A stretch of DNA of 64,000 nucleotides from Methanosarcina sp. UBA293. GTDB lineage: Archaea > Halobacteriota > Methanosarcinia > Methanosarcinales > Methanosarcinaceae. Shown one piece after another: positions 17,457 through 27,193 of this stretch (its first letter is position 1; each line of letters opens with the position of its first letter). The translations under genes were made by a program, and so were the position numbers. The stretch spans positions 1 to 64,000 of the forward strand of contig DALS01000051.1 of NCBI GenBank assembly GCA_002499445.1. Direction: 5' to 3'. Under the pieces are notes generated by a model. That model saw nothing but the letters and a program-made list of their open reading frames with translations. It did no database searches and had not been told where the DNA came from.

Positions 17457-19436
17457 GTGATAAAAATTCCCAGCTCATGCTGCACTTCCAGAAGCGGAGG
17501 TAAGAGCAAAACCCCTTATGACTTAACAATTGCTTTTATAGGTAACCCAAGCGTTGGAAAAAGTGCCTTCTTCAGCAGGCTTACCGGAGTAGGTGTTGAA
17601 GTTTCAAATTATCCTGGCACAACAGTTGAGCTTAAAAGGGGAATTGTAAAGGCTCGGGGAAAAACTATTGAAGTAGTTGACCTGCCAGGCATTTATTCCC
17701 TTGGAGTTACAAACGAAGATGAGAAGGTAACCAAGAGATTTCTGATTGAAGACCAGCCAGATATTATAATCAACGTTCTTGATGCAAGCAGGCTTGAGAG
17801 AAATCTGTATCTAACTCTGCAGCTTCTGGAACTCGATATCCCAATGGTTGTTGCGTTAAATCAGGTGGACCTGGCTGCAGACCTTGGTATTCTCATTGAC
17901 GCGGATGGACTCTCAGAACTGCTTGGCCTGCCTGTAGTGCCAACGGTTGTGACCTGGGGAGTAGGGCTCGATGACGTAATACTCGTAGCCCTTGAAGAAC
18001 AGGGTAAAACTCAGGAGCATCACAGGGTAAGATACAGCCAGTGGATCTGGGAGGCGCTTTCCAGCCTGGACTATGCTTTTCCTAATATTCCTCCAAGCGT
18101 AAAAACTGCAGCTCTGCTGAACGATGCCGAGTTTGTAGAACTCTACTGCATGCCGCCTGAGGCAAATGCCCTGCTCTCTTCTGCCAGGAGGTTAAGGCAG
18201 AATCTGGAGATTGAACGCGGGATTTCGGTAGCAGATACAGTTGCAAGAGATCTCTATGGGGAAGCCGGATATATCGTGGACAGCGTGGTTTCAAGGTTCG
18301 AGCCTAAAAAAAGTTTGAGGGAAAAGATCGATGCCGTCCTTACATCCCCTAAATTTGGGATTACAGTGCTTGTATCTGCCCTGCTCCTTACTTTCCTTCT
18401 TGTTTTTCGGGTAGGAGGTTTCCTTGAGACTTGGATTGTAGATGATATCTTTGAGCCTCATGTCATCCTGCCTGCCAAAGCGATAACTTCAGGTATGCCA
18501 CCTATCCTGAGAAACCTGATTGTGTATTCTCTTCTGGGAGTAGAAGCCGGATTTGCAATTGCAATTCCTTATATTGCAGTCTTTTATGCCATTCTTTCTT
18601 TATTCGAGGATTCGGGATATCTTACCAGGGCCGCTTTCTTGCTGGACAACTTCACGCATAAACTTGGACTTCATGGAAGAGCCGTCATACCGCTGGTTCT
18701 TGGGTTTGGCTGCAATGTCCCTGCAATTATGGCGGTGCATGCCCTTGGCACGCGGCGAGAAAAGAGGATAGCTTCTTTCCTTATATCTCTCATTCCCTGC
18801 TCTGCCAGGACCGTTATCATCCTGGGGCTTGTGGGAACCTTCGTAGGTTTCTGGCCTGCAGTTTCAATCTATATTCTGGAGATCTTTATCATTATTGGCA
18901 TGGGCTGGATTCTGGGAAAGAGTCTGCCGGGTCAGAAAAGTGGCTTTATTATGGAAATGACCCCTCTAAGAAAACCAGAGTTGAGATCTACTCTAAGAAA
19001 GACCTGGATGAAAAGTCGAGAATTCCTTTACATTGCTTTTCCGCTTCTACTTGCTGGAAGTGCTTTTCTCGGGGTTGCCGATGCTCTGGGCCTCCTTTCA
19101 ATCTTCCAGGATTTTGTTGAGCCTATATCCGTGGGACTGCTAGGTCTTCCAGCATTTGCGGCAACAGCTCTAGTTTTTGGTATTCTCCGAAAAGAAATGG
19201 CTCTTCAGATCCTTGCCGTACTTGCAGGCACAGCCAACTTTGCAGCCGTAATGACTCCTGTTCAGATGTACCAGTTTGCTGTAATTACGACCATTTATGT
19301 CCCATGTGTGGCAACGATTGCAGTACTTAAACACGAACTTGGAATAAAAGATACGGCTTTAATAGTTCTCTTCACCATAGTCCTTGCTCTAGGAATAGGC
19401 GTCCTGATTAGGGGGTTTGCGCCTTCTTTCCTTTAA
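17457..19436 (+). CDS. feoB: Ferrous iron transporter FeoB
   Basis: A 659-residue FeoB. The N-terminal G domain shows G1 IGNPSVGKSAFF, G2 NYPGTTVE, G3 DLPGIYSLG and G4 NQVD. The helical GDI-like spacer (about 180-290) leads into the membrane part. There the two Gate motifs are visible: LGFGCNVPAIMA near residue 420 and the second half with LVFGILRKEMALQIL near 580. About eight to ten membrane helices follow. The start is GTG 17457 with GGAGA six bases upstream. The N-terminal SSCCTSRSGG cysteines are an extra feature. It lies directly behind a DtxR/FeoA-type regulator, so it is probably repressed when iron is plentiful. Confidence 0.95.
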   Translation: MIKIPSSCCTSRSGGKSKTPYDLTIAFIGNPSVGKSAFFSRLTGVGVEVSNYPGTTVELKRGIVKARGKTIEVVDLPGIYSLGVTNEDEKVTKRFLIEDQPDIIINVLDASRLERNLYLTLQLLELDIPMVVALNQVDLAADLGILIDADGLSELLGLPVVPTVVTWGVGLDDVILVALEEQGKTQEHHRVRYSQWIWEALSSLDYAFPNIPPSVKTAALLNDAEFVELYCMPPEANALLSSARRLRQNLEIERGISVADTVARDLYGEAGYIVDSVVSRFEPKKSLREKIDAVLTSPKFGITVLVSALLLTFLLVFRVGGFLETWIVDDIFEPHVILPAKAITSGMPPILRNLIVYSLLGVEAGFAIAIPYIAVFYAILSLFEDSGYLTRAAFLLDNFTHKLGLHGRAVIPLVLGFGCNVPAIMAVHALGTRREKRIASFLISLIPCSARTVIILGLVGTFVGFWPAVSIYILEIFIIIGMGWILGKSLPGQKSGFIMEMTPLRKPELRSTLRKTWMKSREFLYIAFPLLLAGSAFLGVADALGLLSIFQDFVEPISVGLLGLPAFAATALVFGILRKEMALQILAVLAGTANFAAVMTPVQMYQFAVITTIYVPCVATIAVLKHELGIKDTALIVLFTIVLALGIGVLIRGFAPSFL

Positions 19437-19698
19437 TTTTTCTATTATTTTTTCGACAGACCTATAAATCTTCCTGCAATACCGAGTACGAAAAAAATAT
19501 CCCTATTTTAAATCACTGAAGCCGCAAATTAAAAATTAAAGATTATTATTTTTTTACTTACAGTGGATTATTTTTTAAAACACAGATATCATTAAAAGGG
19601 ACATAACAGTTATATATTAATAAACTTGTTATTGTCTTTCTAAACTTTTCTCCGTTTGCCGCAAATTATTAATATTTAGTGCATCGTGTTTATTTCCG

Positions 19699-19938
19699 AT
19701 GACCCGAATCACCACTTATTCACACAAAAACGTGTTGAGTGTTATTATGGATATAATTGAAATGGATCATTTCCGGGAGCCTGAACTTGACGAGGTTCAA
19801 TTTTTCCTTGAGAGCACTGGAACTCATGGCTCCGTTATTTATGAAAATGCTGCGGAAATGGACTGTACCTCCTCAAAAGTCCAATCAAGGGAGAATGTAC
19901 TCATCGATTTCAAGGACACTTTTTCATCCATTAATTAA
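19699..19938 (+). CDS. Small hypothetical acidic protein
   Basis: A 79-residue acidic protein (MTRITTYSHKNVLSVIMDIIEMDHFREPEL and on) with no recognised family. There is no signal peptide or membrane helix. A TATA-like element (TTATATATTAATAAA) at about 19611-19625 stands about 75-90 bases upstream of the ATG, at a fitting distance for a short leader. The surrounding 260-bp and 450-bp gaps contain no other gene, which favours it being real, but an overlapping frame of 64 codons also exists, so coding is not certain. Confidence 0.45.
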   Translation: MTRITTYSHKNVLSVIMDIIEMDHFREPELDEVQFFLESTGTHGSVIYENAAEMDCTSSKVQSRENVLIDFKDTFSSIN

Positions 19939-20396
19939 CACTTCCTCTTAAATATTTTCATCCCCTTACTGAAATCCAACCCTTTAACTCCTTTTTTAAT
20001 GTTAAGCTTGGATTTCATTCCTTTTTTCCAGTATTAATTAACCAATGAACCTTCTTCTCTGGACCTTATTTCTTAAAAGACTTTTTAGGTTTTGAAATAT
20101 CTTTTATATCTCTTTCCTGCACTTTCAGCAGGTTTTTGCAAAAGATTTACGCAAAGACAATTTTCGGATAAATTAATAAAACAGTTTTTATTTTTCTTTA
20201 ATGGAGAGCTCTATAAGACCGGAAAATACTATCGATTACCATATATATAATAAAGTAAGATTACATGTACTTTGTACATATTATTTAAATTCCTATAGTG
20301 TAATCAATTAAATTATAATTATGCTGATCTGCCCTACCGCAAAGGATTTCAGGTAATCAGGATATCGGAACCAAATCTATTATAAGAGGTATTTCA
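19939..20396. other. Intergenic region upstream of the SMC-linked operon
   Basis: These 458 bp are AT-rich and hold no gene. A strong TATA-like stretch (CCATATATATAATAAAG) lies at about 20239-20255, giving a 5' leader of roughly 115 bases for the coiled-coil gene. No further structure was recognised. Confidence 0.4.
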
Positions 20397-21368
20397 ATGA
20401 GAACTGGACAGAGGGATGTACATAATACACCGTTTAAAAGGCGGCTGTCGATAACCTATGAGGAGCTCGAGACTCTCAAGAAATCGATCAAGGTTTCGGT
20501 TCTCAATGAACTGCGGGCCGAAATGGAAAATGTTTCCGATCAGGATTCTATAAAGGATCATGTTCTTTCCGAAATCAGAACTGAGCTTATGGGAATTCCC
20601 GACCCTGCCTTGCTCAAGGCTTCAATCCTCAATGAGTTAAGAGTGGAGTTGAAAGCTTCTAGGGAAAAAGACTCGGGATCAGCTGATCGTAAGCTGAGGG
20701 AACTTGCAGGCATTCAGGATGGACTTGTCCGCGAATTGCTCGACCAGAAAACGCTTATCAAGAAACTGGAAGCTCAGCTAGGAAATCTAATTAAACAGCT
20801 TGAGGATGCGAAAAAGGCAGCTCCAGTTATTTCCTCTCCTTCTTCTATTACCGTTTCCCATCCTGAAGATCCTCTTGACCTTCCTCCTCTTCCCAGAATA
20901 CCCAAACAAAGACCTGAATCCCGAAAAGAAAACTCAACATACAGACTTGGTGAGTTCAAAGAAGCGCCTGCCTCCCTGCCAGGCACAGGTGCAAAAGTTC
21001 AGCTTAAGTTCAGAGAGGTTGAGCCCGCGGAACTTGACAGAGAAAATGTAGAAGTTAAATGTGAATATATTATTGCAGAAAGTGGAGATAGAAGACGGCT
21101 TAAAGGCACATCGAGACAGCAGCCGTTGATGAGGACAGAACCTGCCAGGCAGCAATTTCCAAGGCCGTTATCCCCTGTAAGACAGCCTTCTGCAGTTAGG
21201 CCGCCTCCTGAAAGAACCCAATCTGCAGATGACTATAAATGTGAATACATAATCGCTGAGAAATCTTCTAAAAAGCATTTTATAGAAGAATCCGTTGATG
21301 TGCGGGAAGATGAAGACGCTGAGATTATAACCTGCAACCGGAGAATTCTCGAGCGTAATAAGGCTTAA
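20397..21368 (+). CDS. Coiled-coil protein upstream of smc, with repeated KCEYIIAE motif
   Basis: A 323-residue protein of unknown function. Residues about 15-150 are heptad-like and contain three related units built around LNELRAEM, LSEIRTEL and LNELRVEL, spaced about 27-35 residues apart. A proline-rich linker (about 155-180) follows. The C-terminal half carries KCEYIIAE twice (about 220-227 and 280-287), each followed by a basic stretch, with a final EIITCNRRI. It ends 44 bases before the smc start, on the same strand, so it is probably co-transcribed with smc-scpA-scpB. A structural or loading role with the condensin-like complex is an inference from position only. Confidence 0.8.
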   Translation: MRTGQRDVHNTPFKRRLSITYEELETLKKSIKVSVLNELRAEMENVSDQDSIKDHVLSEIRTELMGIPDPALLKASILNELRVELKASREKDSGSADRKLRELAGIQDGLVRELLDQKTLIKKLEAQLGNLIKQLEDAKKAAPVISSPSSITVSHPEDPLDLPPLPRIPKQRPESRKENSTYRLGEFKEAPASLPGTGAKVQLKFREVEPAELDRENVEVKCEYIIAESGDRRRLKGTSRQQPLMRTEPARQQFPRPLSPVRQPSAVRPPPERTQSADDYKCEYIIAEKSSKKHFIEESVDVREDEDAEIITCNRRILERNKA

Positions 21369-21412
21369 AAAACAGAAACTTCCTCAAAAACGTAAAATTA
21401 CAGAGGCATTCT

Positions 21413-24400
21413 GTGTATATAAAAGAGATCGAATTTGTTAATTTTAAGTCCTTTGGAAAAAAAGTAAAGATCCCTTTTTATAATGACTTTACTACAATTT
21501 CCGGTCCTAATGGAAGTGGAAAGTCTAACATAATAGACGGTATTCTTTTTGCACTTGGGCTTACCAGTTCAAGGACTCTTAGAGCTGAAAAACTTACTGA
21601 TCTGATTTATAATGGCGATACGGCAAAAAAACCTAATTTTGCTCAGGTTACGATTCGTTTTGATAATTCTGACCGTAAGTTACCTATCGAACTTGACGAG
21701 ATTGAAGTCTCAAGAAAGGTTCGGCGGACAAAAAGCGGGTATTACAGCTATTTTTATCTCAATGGGAAATCCGTAAATCTTGGAGAAATCCATTCTCAGC
21801 TTGCAAAAGCCGGAGTAACTCCTGAAGGTTACAATGTAGTTATGCAGGGAGATGTTACACAGATCATCTCCATGAGTTCTGTAGAAAGAAGAAAAATTAT
21901 TGATGAGATCGCGGGGGTTGCAGAATTTGACGAGCGCAGGCAAAAGGCGCTTGGGGAACTGGAAATTGTAAGACAGCAAATCGAGCGTGTAGATATAATT
22001 CTTGAAGAGGTGCGTACCCAGCTAGGAAAACTTGCAGGGGAACGCGATCAGGCCTTAAAATATCAGGCGCTTAAGGCTGAAAAAATTAAATTTGAAGGAT
22101 ATGTCTTGCTCTCCAAACTCAAAGACGCAAGGGCTGAACTAAAGAATGTAGAAAAGGAGCTTGCAGGAAAGGAAGTACATCTTGAAAAAGTCCAGCTCCT
22201 CCTGGACGAGAGAACAAATGAACTTCAGATCCTTGAGGATGCCCTGGAAAAGCTCTCCCTTGAAATTCGGAAGAAAGGGGAGGATGAACAGCTTCAGATT
22301 AAGAGGGAAATCGAAGAGATTAAGGGAGATATTTCACGCTGCGTAGATAGTATTGAGCTTTCGGAATCCGAGCTTGAGGAAGCAGATTCGCGACGCAGAA
22401 AAGCCTTTGTAGAAATTGATTCTACCAAGGGTAAAGTCAGGGAACTTGATGGGAAAATCGAAGCTGAAAACCTGAGAAGAGATAGCATTTCTTCCGAGCT
22501 TTCCGAGCGTAAAACCGAACGCATGCTGCTCCAGAGTAAGATTGCGGATGTAGACGCAAAATTTGCAGCTACTCGGGATGAGCTCATGGCTGCCAAAAAG
22601 AATCTTGAGGATGTAAAAAATGAGAAAAACGAGCTCATCCGAACCGAGGATCGGCTTCTTGATTCTCTCAGGAGAAAATCTTCGGAGCTCCGAGAAATTG
22701 AAAACCAGATCAGGGATGCCGAAACCGCGGTTGCTACTTCTGACAGTGACACCCTTTCTGTCAGGTATGAGCTTGAAAAACTCTCCGAAAACCTGGAATC
22801 TCTAATTCGAGACCGTGATGATATCGAAAGCAGCCATTTCAGGATAAAGGAAGATATCAGGAAGCTTGAGAACAGGCTTCACAGCCTCCAGCAGGAATAT
22901 GCAGTTACGGAAGCAAGAGTGAGGGCCTCAGAACAGGGAGGAGGCTATTCCAGGGCTGTGGAGATGGTAATAGGGGCTGCAAGGCAGGAAGACCTTTTCG
23001 GAATTCATGGGACTATTGCCCAGCTTGGAAAAGTGGACAGACAATACTCAACAGCTCTGGAGATTGCGGCAGGAAACCGGATGCAGGCGATTGTTGTAGA
23101 TACGGATGCCGACGCTGCCGAAGCAATTGAATATCTGAAACGCAGAAAAGGAGGACGAGCTACCTTCCTTCCCCTCAACAAATTGAGAGAACCCAGGCGG
23201 CTTGAAAACCTGAGTTATGAGAACGGAGTGATAGGGTATGCAATTGACCTTATTGAATTTGATTCCGATTTTGAGCCTGCTTTCTGGTATGTTTTTCAGG
23301 ATACTCTTGTTATGGAAAACCTTGCAAGTGCTCGCCGCCTTATGGGCAGAGCAAGAATGGTCACTCTTGAAGGTGAACTTCTTGAAAAGAGCGGAGCAAT
23401 GGTAGGAGGGTCAATCTCGTCTAAATCGGGAATTTCCTTTGCGGCTGCAGAAAAAGATAAACTGCTCGAACTTGCAGAGGAGATAAAGTCTCTAGATGCA
23501 AGCCGGAATGCAGCCATAAGCAAACAGGACAGTATTGAAAGCCATCTTTTCGAGTTAAGCCGGAAAATCCGGGACAACGAGGCAACAGTCTCAAGAAAGG
23601 AACATCAGCTTGAGGAAATCGCAGGTAGGGAAACAAAACTTGCTGAACTTCTTGAGGCTAAACAGGCCGATCTCAAAGCAATTGAGGAGTCCAAAACCGA
23701 ACTCAGGGCTGAGATGGACAGAGTAATTGCTGAAAAAGCTGATAAGGAGGAGGTAGTTTCCGAACTTGAGATACAGATCTCTGGACTTGAAGAAAAGCTT
23801 GCAGATTCTCCTCTGCCTGAAATCAATAAAAAGATAGAATTTGTTGACGAGGAACTCCGCAGGCTGGATAGCCGAATCCGAGATATTGAAGCTACCCAGA
23901 ACGCCCTGCAGCTTGAAAAAGAATATATTGAACAGAAAATTATTGAAGTTAAGGAACTCATCCGGGAGCTCGATGAGAAGAAAGCCTCAAGACTGGAGAA
24001 AGTTAACTCTCTGAAGGTAAAAATAAAGGAATTTGAGGAAAAACTCGAGGTAAAGAAAGCAAGGGAGTTTGAACTTTCGGATGAACTTATAGGACTTCAA
24101 CAAGAGCGGGAAAAAGTTCAAGCTGAGCACAGTGCTGTCAAGCGCAGAGTAAGTATTGCTTCAACCACACTTGAAAAGGCAAGGCAGCAGGTGCTTACGC
24201 TCACAGCTACGAAGAATGCACTTTTTGACCAGGAAAAACAGCTTGTCGAAGAAATCCACAAAAGAGGGCTGGAAGAGACTGATGAGGTCCCGAATTATGA
24301 AACCGTTTATATGCGGATTCAGGCAATCGATGAAGCCCTCAGGCGGCTTGAGCCCGTAAACATGCGGGCAATTGACGAGTACAATGAGGTAGAACTCAGG

Positions 24401-24940
24401 CTTTCGGATTTACAGGGGAAAAGGGATACTCTGTTTACTGAGAGAGAGCAGCTCCTTGAGCGCATCGACCAGTATGAGCAGTTAAAGCGAGATGCCTTTA
24501 TGGAATCCTATACAGGCATTAATGCCAATTTCAAGGAGATTTTCCATGAGCTTTCCGACGGCACGGGTGAGCTCTTGCTTGACGATCCTGATGATCCTTT
24601 TGCAGGAGGGATGACTATTCAGGCGCAGCCAAAGGAAAAAACTCTCCAGCGGATAGAAGCAATGTCAGGTGGGGAAAAAAGTCTTACTGCGCTTGCTTTT
24701 ATATTTGCGATCCAGCAATACCGTCCTGCTCCCTTCTATGCTTTTGATGAAATTGATATGTTTCTGGACGGCTGGAATGTGGAAAGGGTCTCAAGGCGTG
24801 TTAAAGCCTCAGGATCAAAAGTCCAGTTTATTGTTGTTTCCTTAAGAAAACCTATGATTCAGGCCGCATCCAGGACAATAGGGGTTACAATGCAGGAAAA
24901 TAATCTCACGAGCATTACTGGGGTGAAGCTTAATGGCTGA
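21413..24940 (+). CDS. smc: Chromosome segregation protein SMC
   Basis: An 1175-residue SMC ATPase. Walker A GPNGSGKSN at residues 31-39; long coiled coil; hinge at about 505-665, with GYSRAVEMVIGAARQEDLFG and the glycine-rich MVGGSISSKSG; second coiled coil; signature MSGGEKSLTALAFIFAIQ near 1085; Walker B PFYAFDEIDMFLD near 1108. It is full length. The start is GTG 21413, which gives the canonical YIKEIEFVNFKSF beginning. It dimerises at the hinge and forms, with ScpA and ScpB, the archaeal condensin-like complex. The stop overlaps the scpA start by eight bases. Confidence 0.97.
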   Translation: MYIKEIEFVNFKSFGKKVKIPFYNDFTTISGPNGSGKSNIIDGILFALGLTSSRTLRAEKLTDLIYNGDTAKKPNFAQVTIRFDNSDRKLPIELDEIEVSRKVRRTKSGYYSYFYLNGKSVNLGEIHSQLAKAGVTPEGYNVVMQGDVTQIISMSSVERRKIIDEIAGVAEFDERRQKALGELEIVRQQIERVDIILEEVRTQLGKLAGERDQALKYQALKAEKIKFEGYVLLSKLKDARAELKNVEKELAGKEVHLEKVQLLLDERTNELQILEDALEKLSLEIRKKGEDEQLQIKREIEEIKGDISRCVDSIELSESELEEADSRRRKAFVEIDSTKGKVRELDGKIEAENLRRDSISSELSERKTERMLLQSKIADVDAKFAATRDELMAAKKNLEDVKNEKNELIRTEDRLLDSLRRKSSELREIENQIRDAETAVATSDSDTLSVRYELEKLSENLESLIRDRDDIESSHFRIKEDIRKLENRLHSLQQEYAVTEARVRASEQGGGYSRAVEMVIGAARQEDLFGIHGTIAQLGKVDRQYSTALEIAAGNRMQAIVVDTDADAAEAIEYLKRRKGGRATFLPLNKLREPRRLENLSYENGVIGYAIDLIEFDSDFEPAFWYVFQDTLVMENLASARRLMGRARMVTLEGELLEKSGAMVGGSISSKSGISFAAAEKDKLLELAEEIKSLDASRNAAISKQDSIESHLFELSRKIRDNEATVSRKEHQLEEIAGRETKLAELLEAKQADLKAIEESKTELRAEMDRVIAEKADKEEVVSELEIQISGLEEKLADSPLPEINKKIEFVDEELRRLDSRIRDIEATQNALQLEKEYIEQKIIEVKELIRELDEKKASRLEKVNSLKVKIKEFEEKLEVKKAREFELSDELIGLQQEREKVQAEHSAVKRRVSIASTTLEKARQQVLTLTATKNALFDQEKQLVEEIHKRGLEETDEVPNYETVYMRIQAIDEALRRLEPVNMRAIDEYNEVELRLSDLQGKRDTLFTEREQLLERIDQYEQLKRDAFMESYTGINANFKEIFHELSDGTGELLLDDPDDPFAGGMTIQAQPKEKTLQRIEAMSGGEKSLTALAFIFAIQQYRPAPFYAFDEIDMFLDGWNVERVSRRVKASGSKVQFIVVSLRKPMIQAASRTIGVTMQENNLTSITGVKLNG

Positions 24941-25892
24941 ACTTTTGGATAACACGAATGTAGTGCTTGAGATTCCTCGACCTCAAGCCCGTAAAGTTCA
25001 TGAACCCGGGAAAAATGATTCTTTTTTTGCAGATCCCGAAACTTATGGGCTGTCAGGCACGCTATCATGCCTTGGAATTGACTGGGATCTGCTTGATATC
25101 TCGGAATTTAAGACTTACGAACCTCTGGGTATTCTGGTTGAGCTTGCGCGGGATGGAAAAATCGATCCCTGGGATATAGATATTGTGCAGCTTACTGACA
25201 GCTTTCTGGGAAGGGTGGAAGAACTCAAACAGATGGACCTTAGAATTTCCTCAAGGACCCTTCTTTATTCTGCTATTCTCCTTCGCATGAAATCCTCGGG
25301 AATTTTGGGGGAAGAGGAGGAAGAGGTCGATTCATTCGATCCAGATTTTCTTGACGATCCCGATTTCCCTGAGCCCGAGGAATTTCCTGTTCCGAAATTT
25401 CCTGTCCGCAGGATTTCCACGAGACCGGTTACACTCAATGAATTGATTCTTGAACTCAAAAAAGCCGAAAAAAGCTTATCCAGGAAAAACAAAAAAAAGG
25501 CAAGCCAGATTTCAGAAAAATCCGAGCTTCGACCCCAGTTTACTACCGGTGATGTCCTGGGCATTGCACATGAAGAAACCATTAGCTCACGTCTGACAGT
25601 GATATGGGCGAGCCTTGCCAAACAATTTGCGAAGCAGCCTGTAGTAGTTTTTTCCAGCTTTCTGGAAAAAAGTGAAGACAGAATAATGGATTACCTGTCT
25701 CTTCTTTTCCTTGCTTCAACCAGAAAGATCTGGCTTTTCCAGAACGAACTTTTCGATGAACTATATATTTATCCGGGAGAGGAATCCGGTTTTTCCACTG
25801 AGAACAATCCTCCTCTGTTTCATGAAACTATGAACCCAAAAGCCGAGCTTTTGAAGCCTGAAACTAAATCAGGGAGTAAGATTCATGAGTGA
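24933..25892 (+). CDS. scpA: Segregation and condensation protein ScpA (kleisin)
   Basis: A 319-residue kleisin. The N-terminal SMC-neck-binding helix region FKTYEPLGILVELARDGKIDPWDIDIVQLTDSFL is typical; a variable acidic linker (EEEEEVDSFDPDFLDDPDFPEPEE, about 125-155) follows; the C-terminal winged helix lies at about 220-290 (VVVFSSFLEKSEDRIMDYLSLLFLASTRKIWLFQNELFDELYIYP), which binds the SMC head. It is about 60 residues longer than many bacterial ScpA, owing to the N-terminal 45 residues and the tail. It overlaps smc by 8 bases and scpB by 8 bases, so the three are translationally coupled. Confidence 0.94.
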   Translation: MAELLDNTNVVLEIPRPQARKVHEPGKNDSFFADPETYGLSGTLSCLGIDWDLLDISEFKTYEPLGILVELARDGKIDPWDIDIVQLTDSFLGRVEELKQMDLRISSRTLLYSAILLRMKSSGILGEEEEEVDSFDPDFLDDPDFPEPEEFPVPKFPVRRISTRPVTLNELILELKKAEKSLSRKNKKKASQISEKSELRPQFTTGDVLGIAHEETISSRLTVIWASLAKQFAKQPVVVFSSFLEKSEDRIMDYLSLLFLASTRKIWLFQNELFDELYIYPGEESGFSTENNPPLFHETMNPKAELLKPETKSGSKIHE

Positions 25893-27000
25893 GTTTGAGA
25901 TTATCGAAGCCGTACTTTTTGCTGCTGGCAGGGCAGTAAGCCTTGAAAAACTTGAGAAAATCACTGGAAAACCCCAAAAAGTTGTCCTTTCGGCAGTACA
26001 GAAACTGACAGAAGCTTATTTTTCCAGGGGCTCAGGAATTGAGATCCTTGACCTTGGGGAACGATATGTCATGCAGGTCAAGCCTGAATACTCCGAACTT
26101 ATGCGGGAGGTTGCTCCAAAAGAGCTTTCAGCCCCTAAACTCCGTACCCTTTCTATGATTGCTTATTACCAGCCCTTGCTTCAGTCCGAACTTGTTGATA
26201 TGAGAGGAAGCGGGGCTTACGATCATATAAAAGATCTTATAGAACGAGGTTTTGTAGAATCTGTGCCTTACGGGAGAAGCAGGCAACTTTCTACAACCCC
26301 GCTTTTTGCAGATTATTTTGGGCTTAAAAGAAATGATCCTAAAGCCATAAAAGAGAAAATTCTTGAGCTTTTAAAATCCCAGGGTGGCCAGAGTGAGATC
26401 AACCTCTGGATAGGAAAGAAGATCGTTGTCGTGACTCCAATGTATGAATCTCTTATGGGTATGTGCGGGATCAGGGAATACTTTGTTGTCAATGCTTACT
26501 CACCTTCGAAGGAAGAAATTTCCCGCCTGCTTGAGGCAGATGTTGTCGTGATCTCGGCTGGTTACTCTGATACTGTACGGCAGTATTGCGACGGAGAAAT
26601 TCTTGAGATGCATTCTACAACTTTTGAAGACCTTATCGAAGCAATTGCTTTACTTACTGAAGAACTTCCCGATGAAGTTGACTTCAAAATAGTGGAAAAT
26701 AATATTAAGAAAATTCGGGAAACCAGAGAAAGATACGTTTCTTCTGCTGTCCTTATCGAGAAAAAGGTAAAACCGGCAACTGAAATGGTTTCAAAAATCG
26801 TAAACGATCTTTCTCTTGGAATCTCAGCAGACGGAGTGCTTATTGCACCTGATTATGGAATTTCAAAAAGCGGGGTTAAAATTGAAAAAGGGGCTCAAAT
26901 TTTGATACCCACGCATCGTAGTGTTGAGGGCGATCTTCTCCAGAGAGTCTGTACTAAGTATGATTCTGTTCTTGAAGGTCTTAGGAAATTTGAAAAATGA
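25885..27000 (+). CDS. scpB: ScpB with a long C-terminal extension
   Basis: A 371-residue protein. Residues 1-165 are a standard ScpB with two winged helices (FEIIEAVLFAAGRAVSLEKLEKITG; KLRTLSMIAYYQPLLQSELVDMRG; RGFVESVPYGRSRQLSTTPLFADYFGL). Residues about 170-371 are an extra region with no family I can name. It begins IGKKIVVVTPMYESLMGMCGIREYF, which resembles a Rossmann-like strand and helix, and continues with a helical segment and DGVLIAPDYGISKSG. Ordinary ScpB is about 180-200 residues long. ScpB binds the kleisin middle and regulates SMC ring opening. The fusion may add a sensing or DNA-binding function, which is a guess. Confidence 0.9.
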   Translation: MSEFEIIEAVLFAAGRAVSLEKLEKITGKPQKVVLSAVQKLTEAYFSRGSGIEILDLGERYVMQVKPEYSELMREVAPKELSAPKLRTLSMIAYYQPLLQSELVDMRGSGAYDHIKDLIERGFVESVPYGRSRQLSTTPLFADYFGLKRNDPKAIKEKILELLKSQGGQSEINLWIGKKIVVVTPMYESLMGMCGIREYFVVNAYSPSKEEISRLLEADVVVISAGYSDTVRQYCDGEILEMHSTTFEDLIEAIALLTEELPDEVDFKIVENNIKKIRETRERYVSSAVLIEKKVKPATEMVSKIVNDLSLGISADGVLIAPDYGISKSGVKIEKGAQILIPTHRSVEGDLLQRVCTKYDSVLEGLRKFEK

Positions 27001-27137
27001 CGGATCTATAAAATGATCTAACTGTTTGCATCTCTATTAATTTCTTTGAGGTCACGGGCGCCTTAAATTTAAGTTTTTCCGTCGCATTTATATTGATATA
27101 TAAAGCATTTATATAGTATGTATGGTATTTAACTATA

Positions 27138-27182
27138 GCTTTATATACTGGTTAGAGGATATTACTTTTGCTTTATATACTG
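27138..27182 (+). promoter_or_regulatory. Tandem TATA boxes upstream of tbp
   Basis: The 13-mer GCTTTATATACTG occurs twice, at 27138-27150 and 27170-27182, 32 bases apart. The first copy predicts transcription start near 27170, that is, within the second copy, with a leader of about 24 bases. The second copy would, if it drove transcription, start inside the coding sequence. TBP bound there would block its own promoter. Confidence 0.65.
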
Positions 27183-27193
27183 AGGGTTGACTA

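Noticed and set aside
22294..22752. A 152-codon minus-strand frame inside smc
   Set aside because: It is the antisense shadow of the SMC coiled coil (runs of serine and arginine), a typical artefact.
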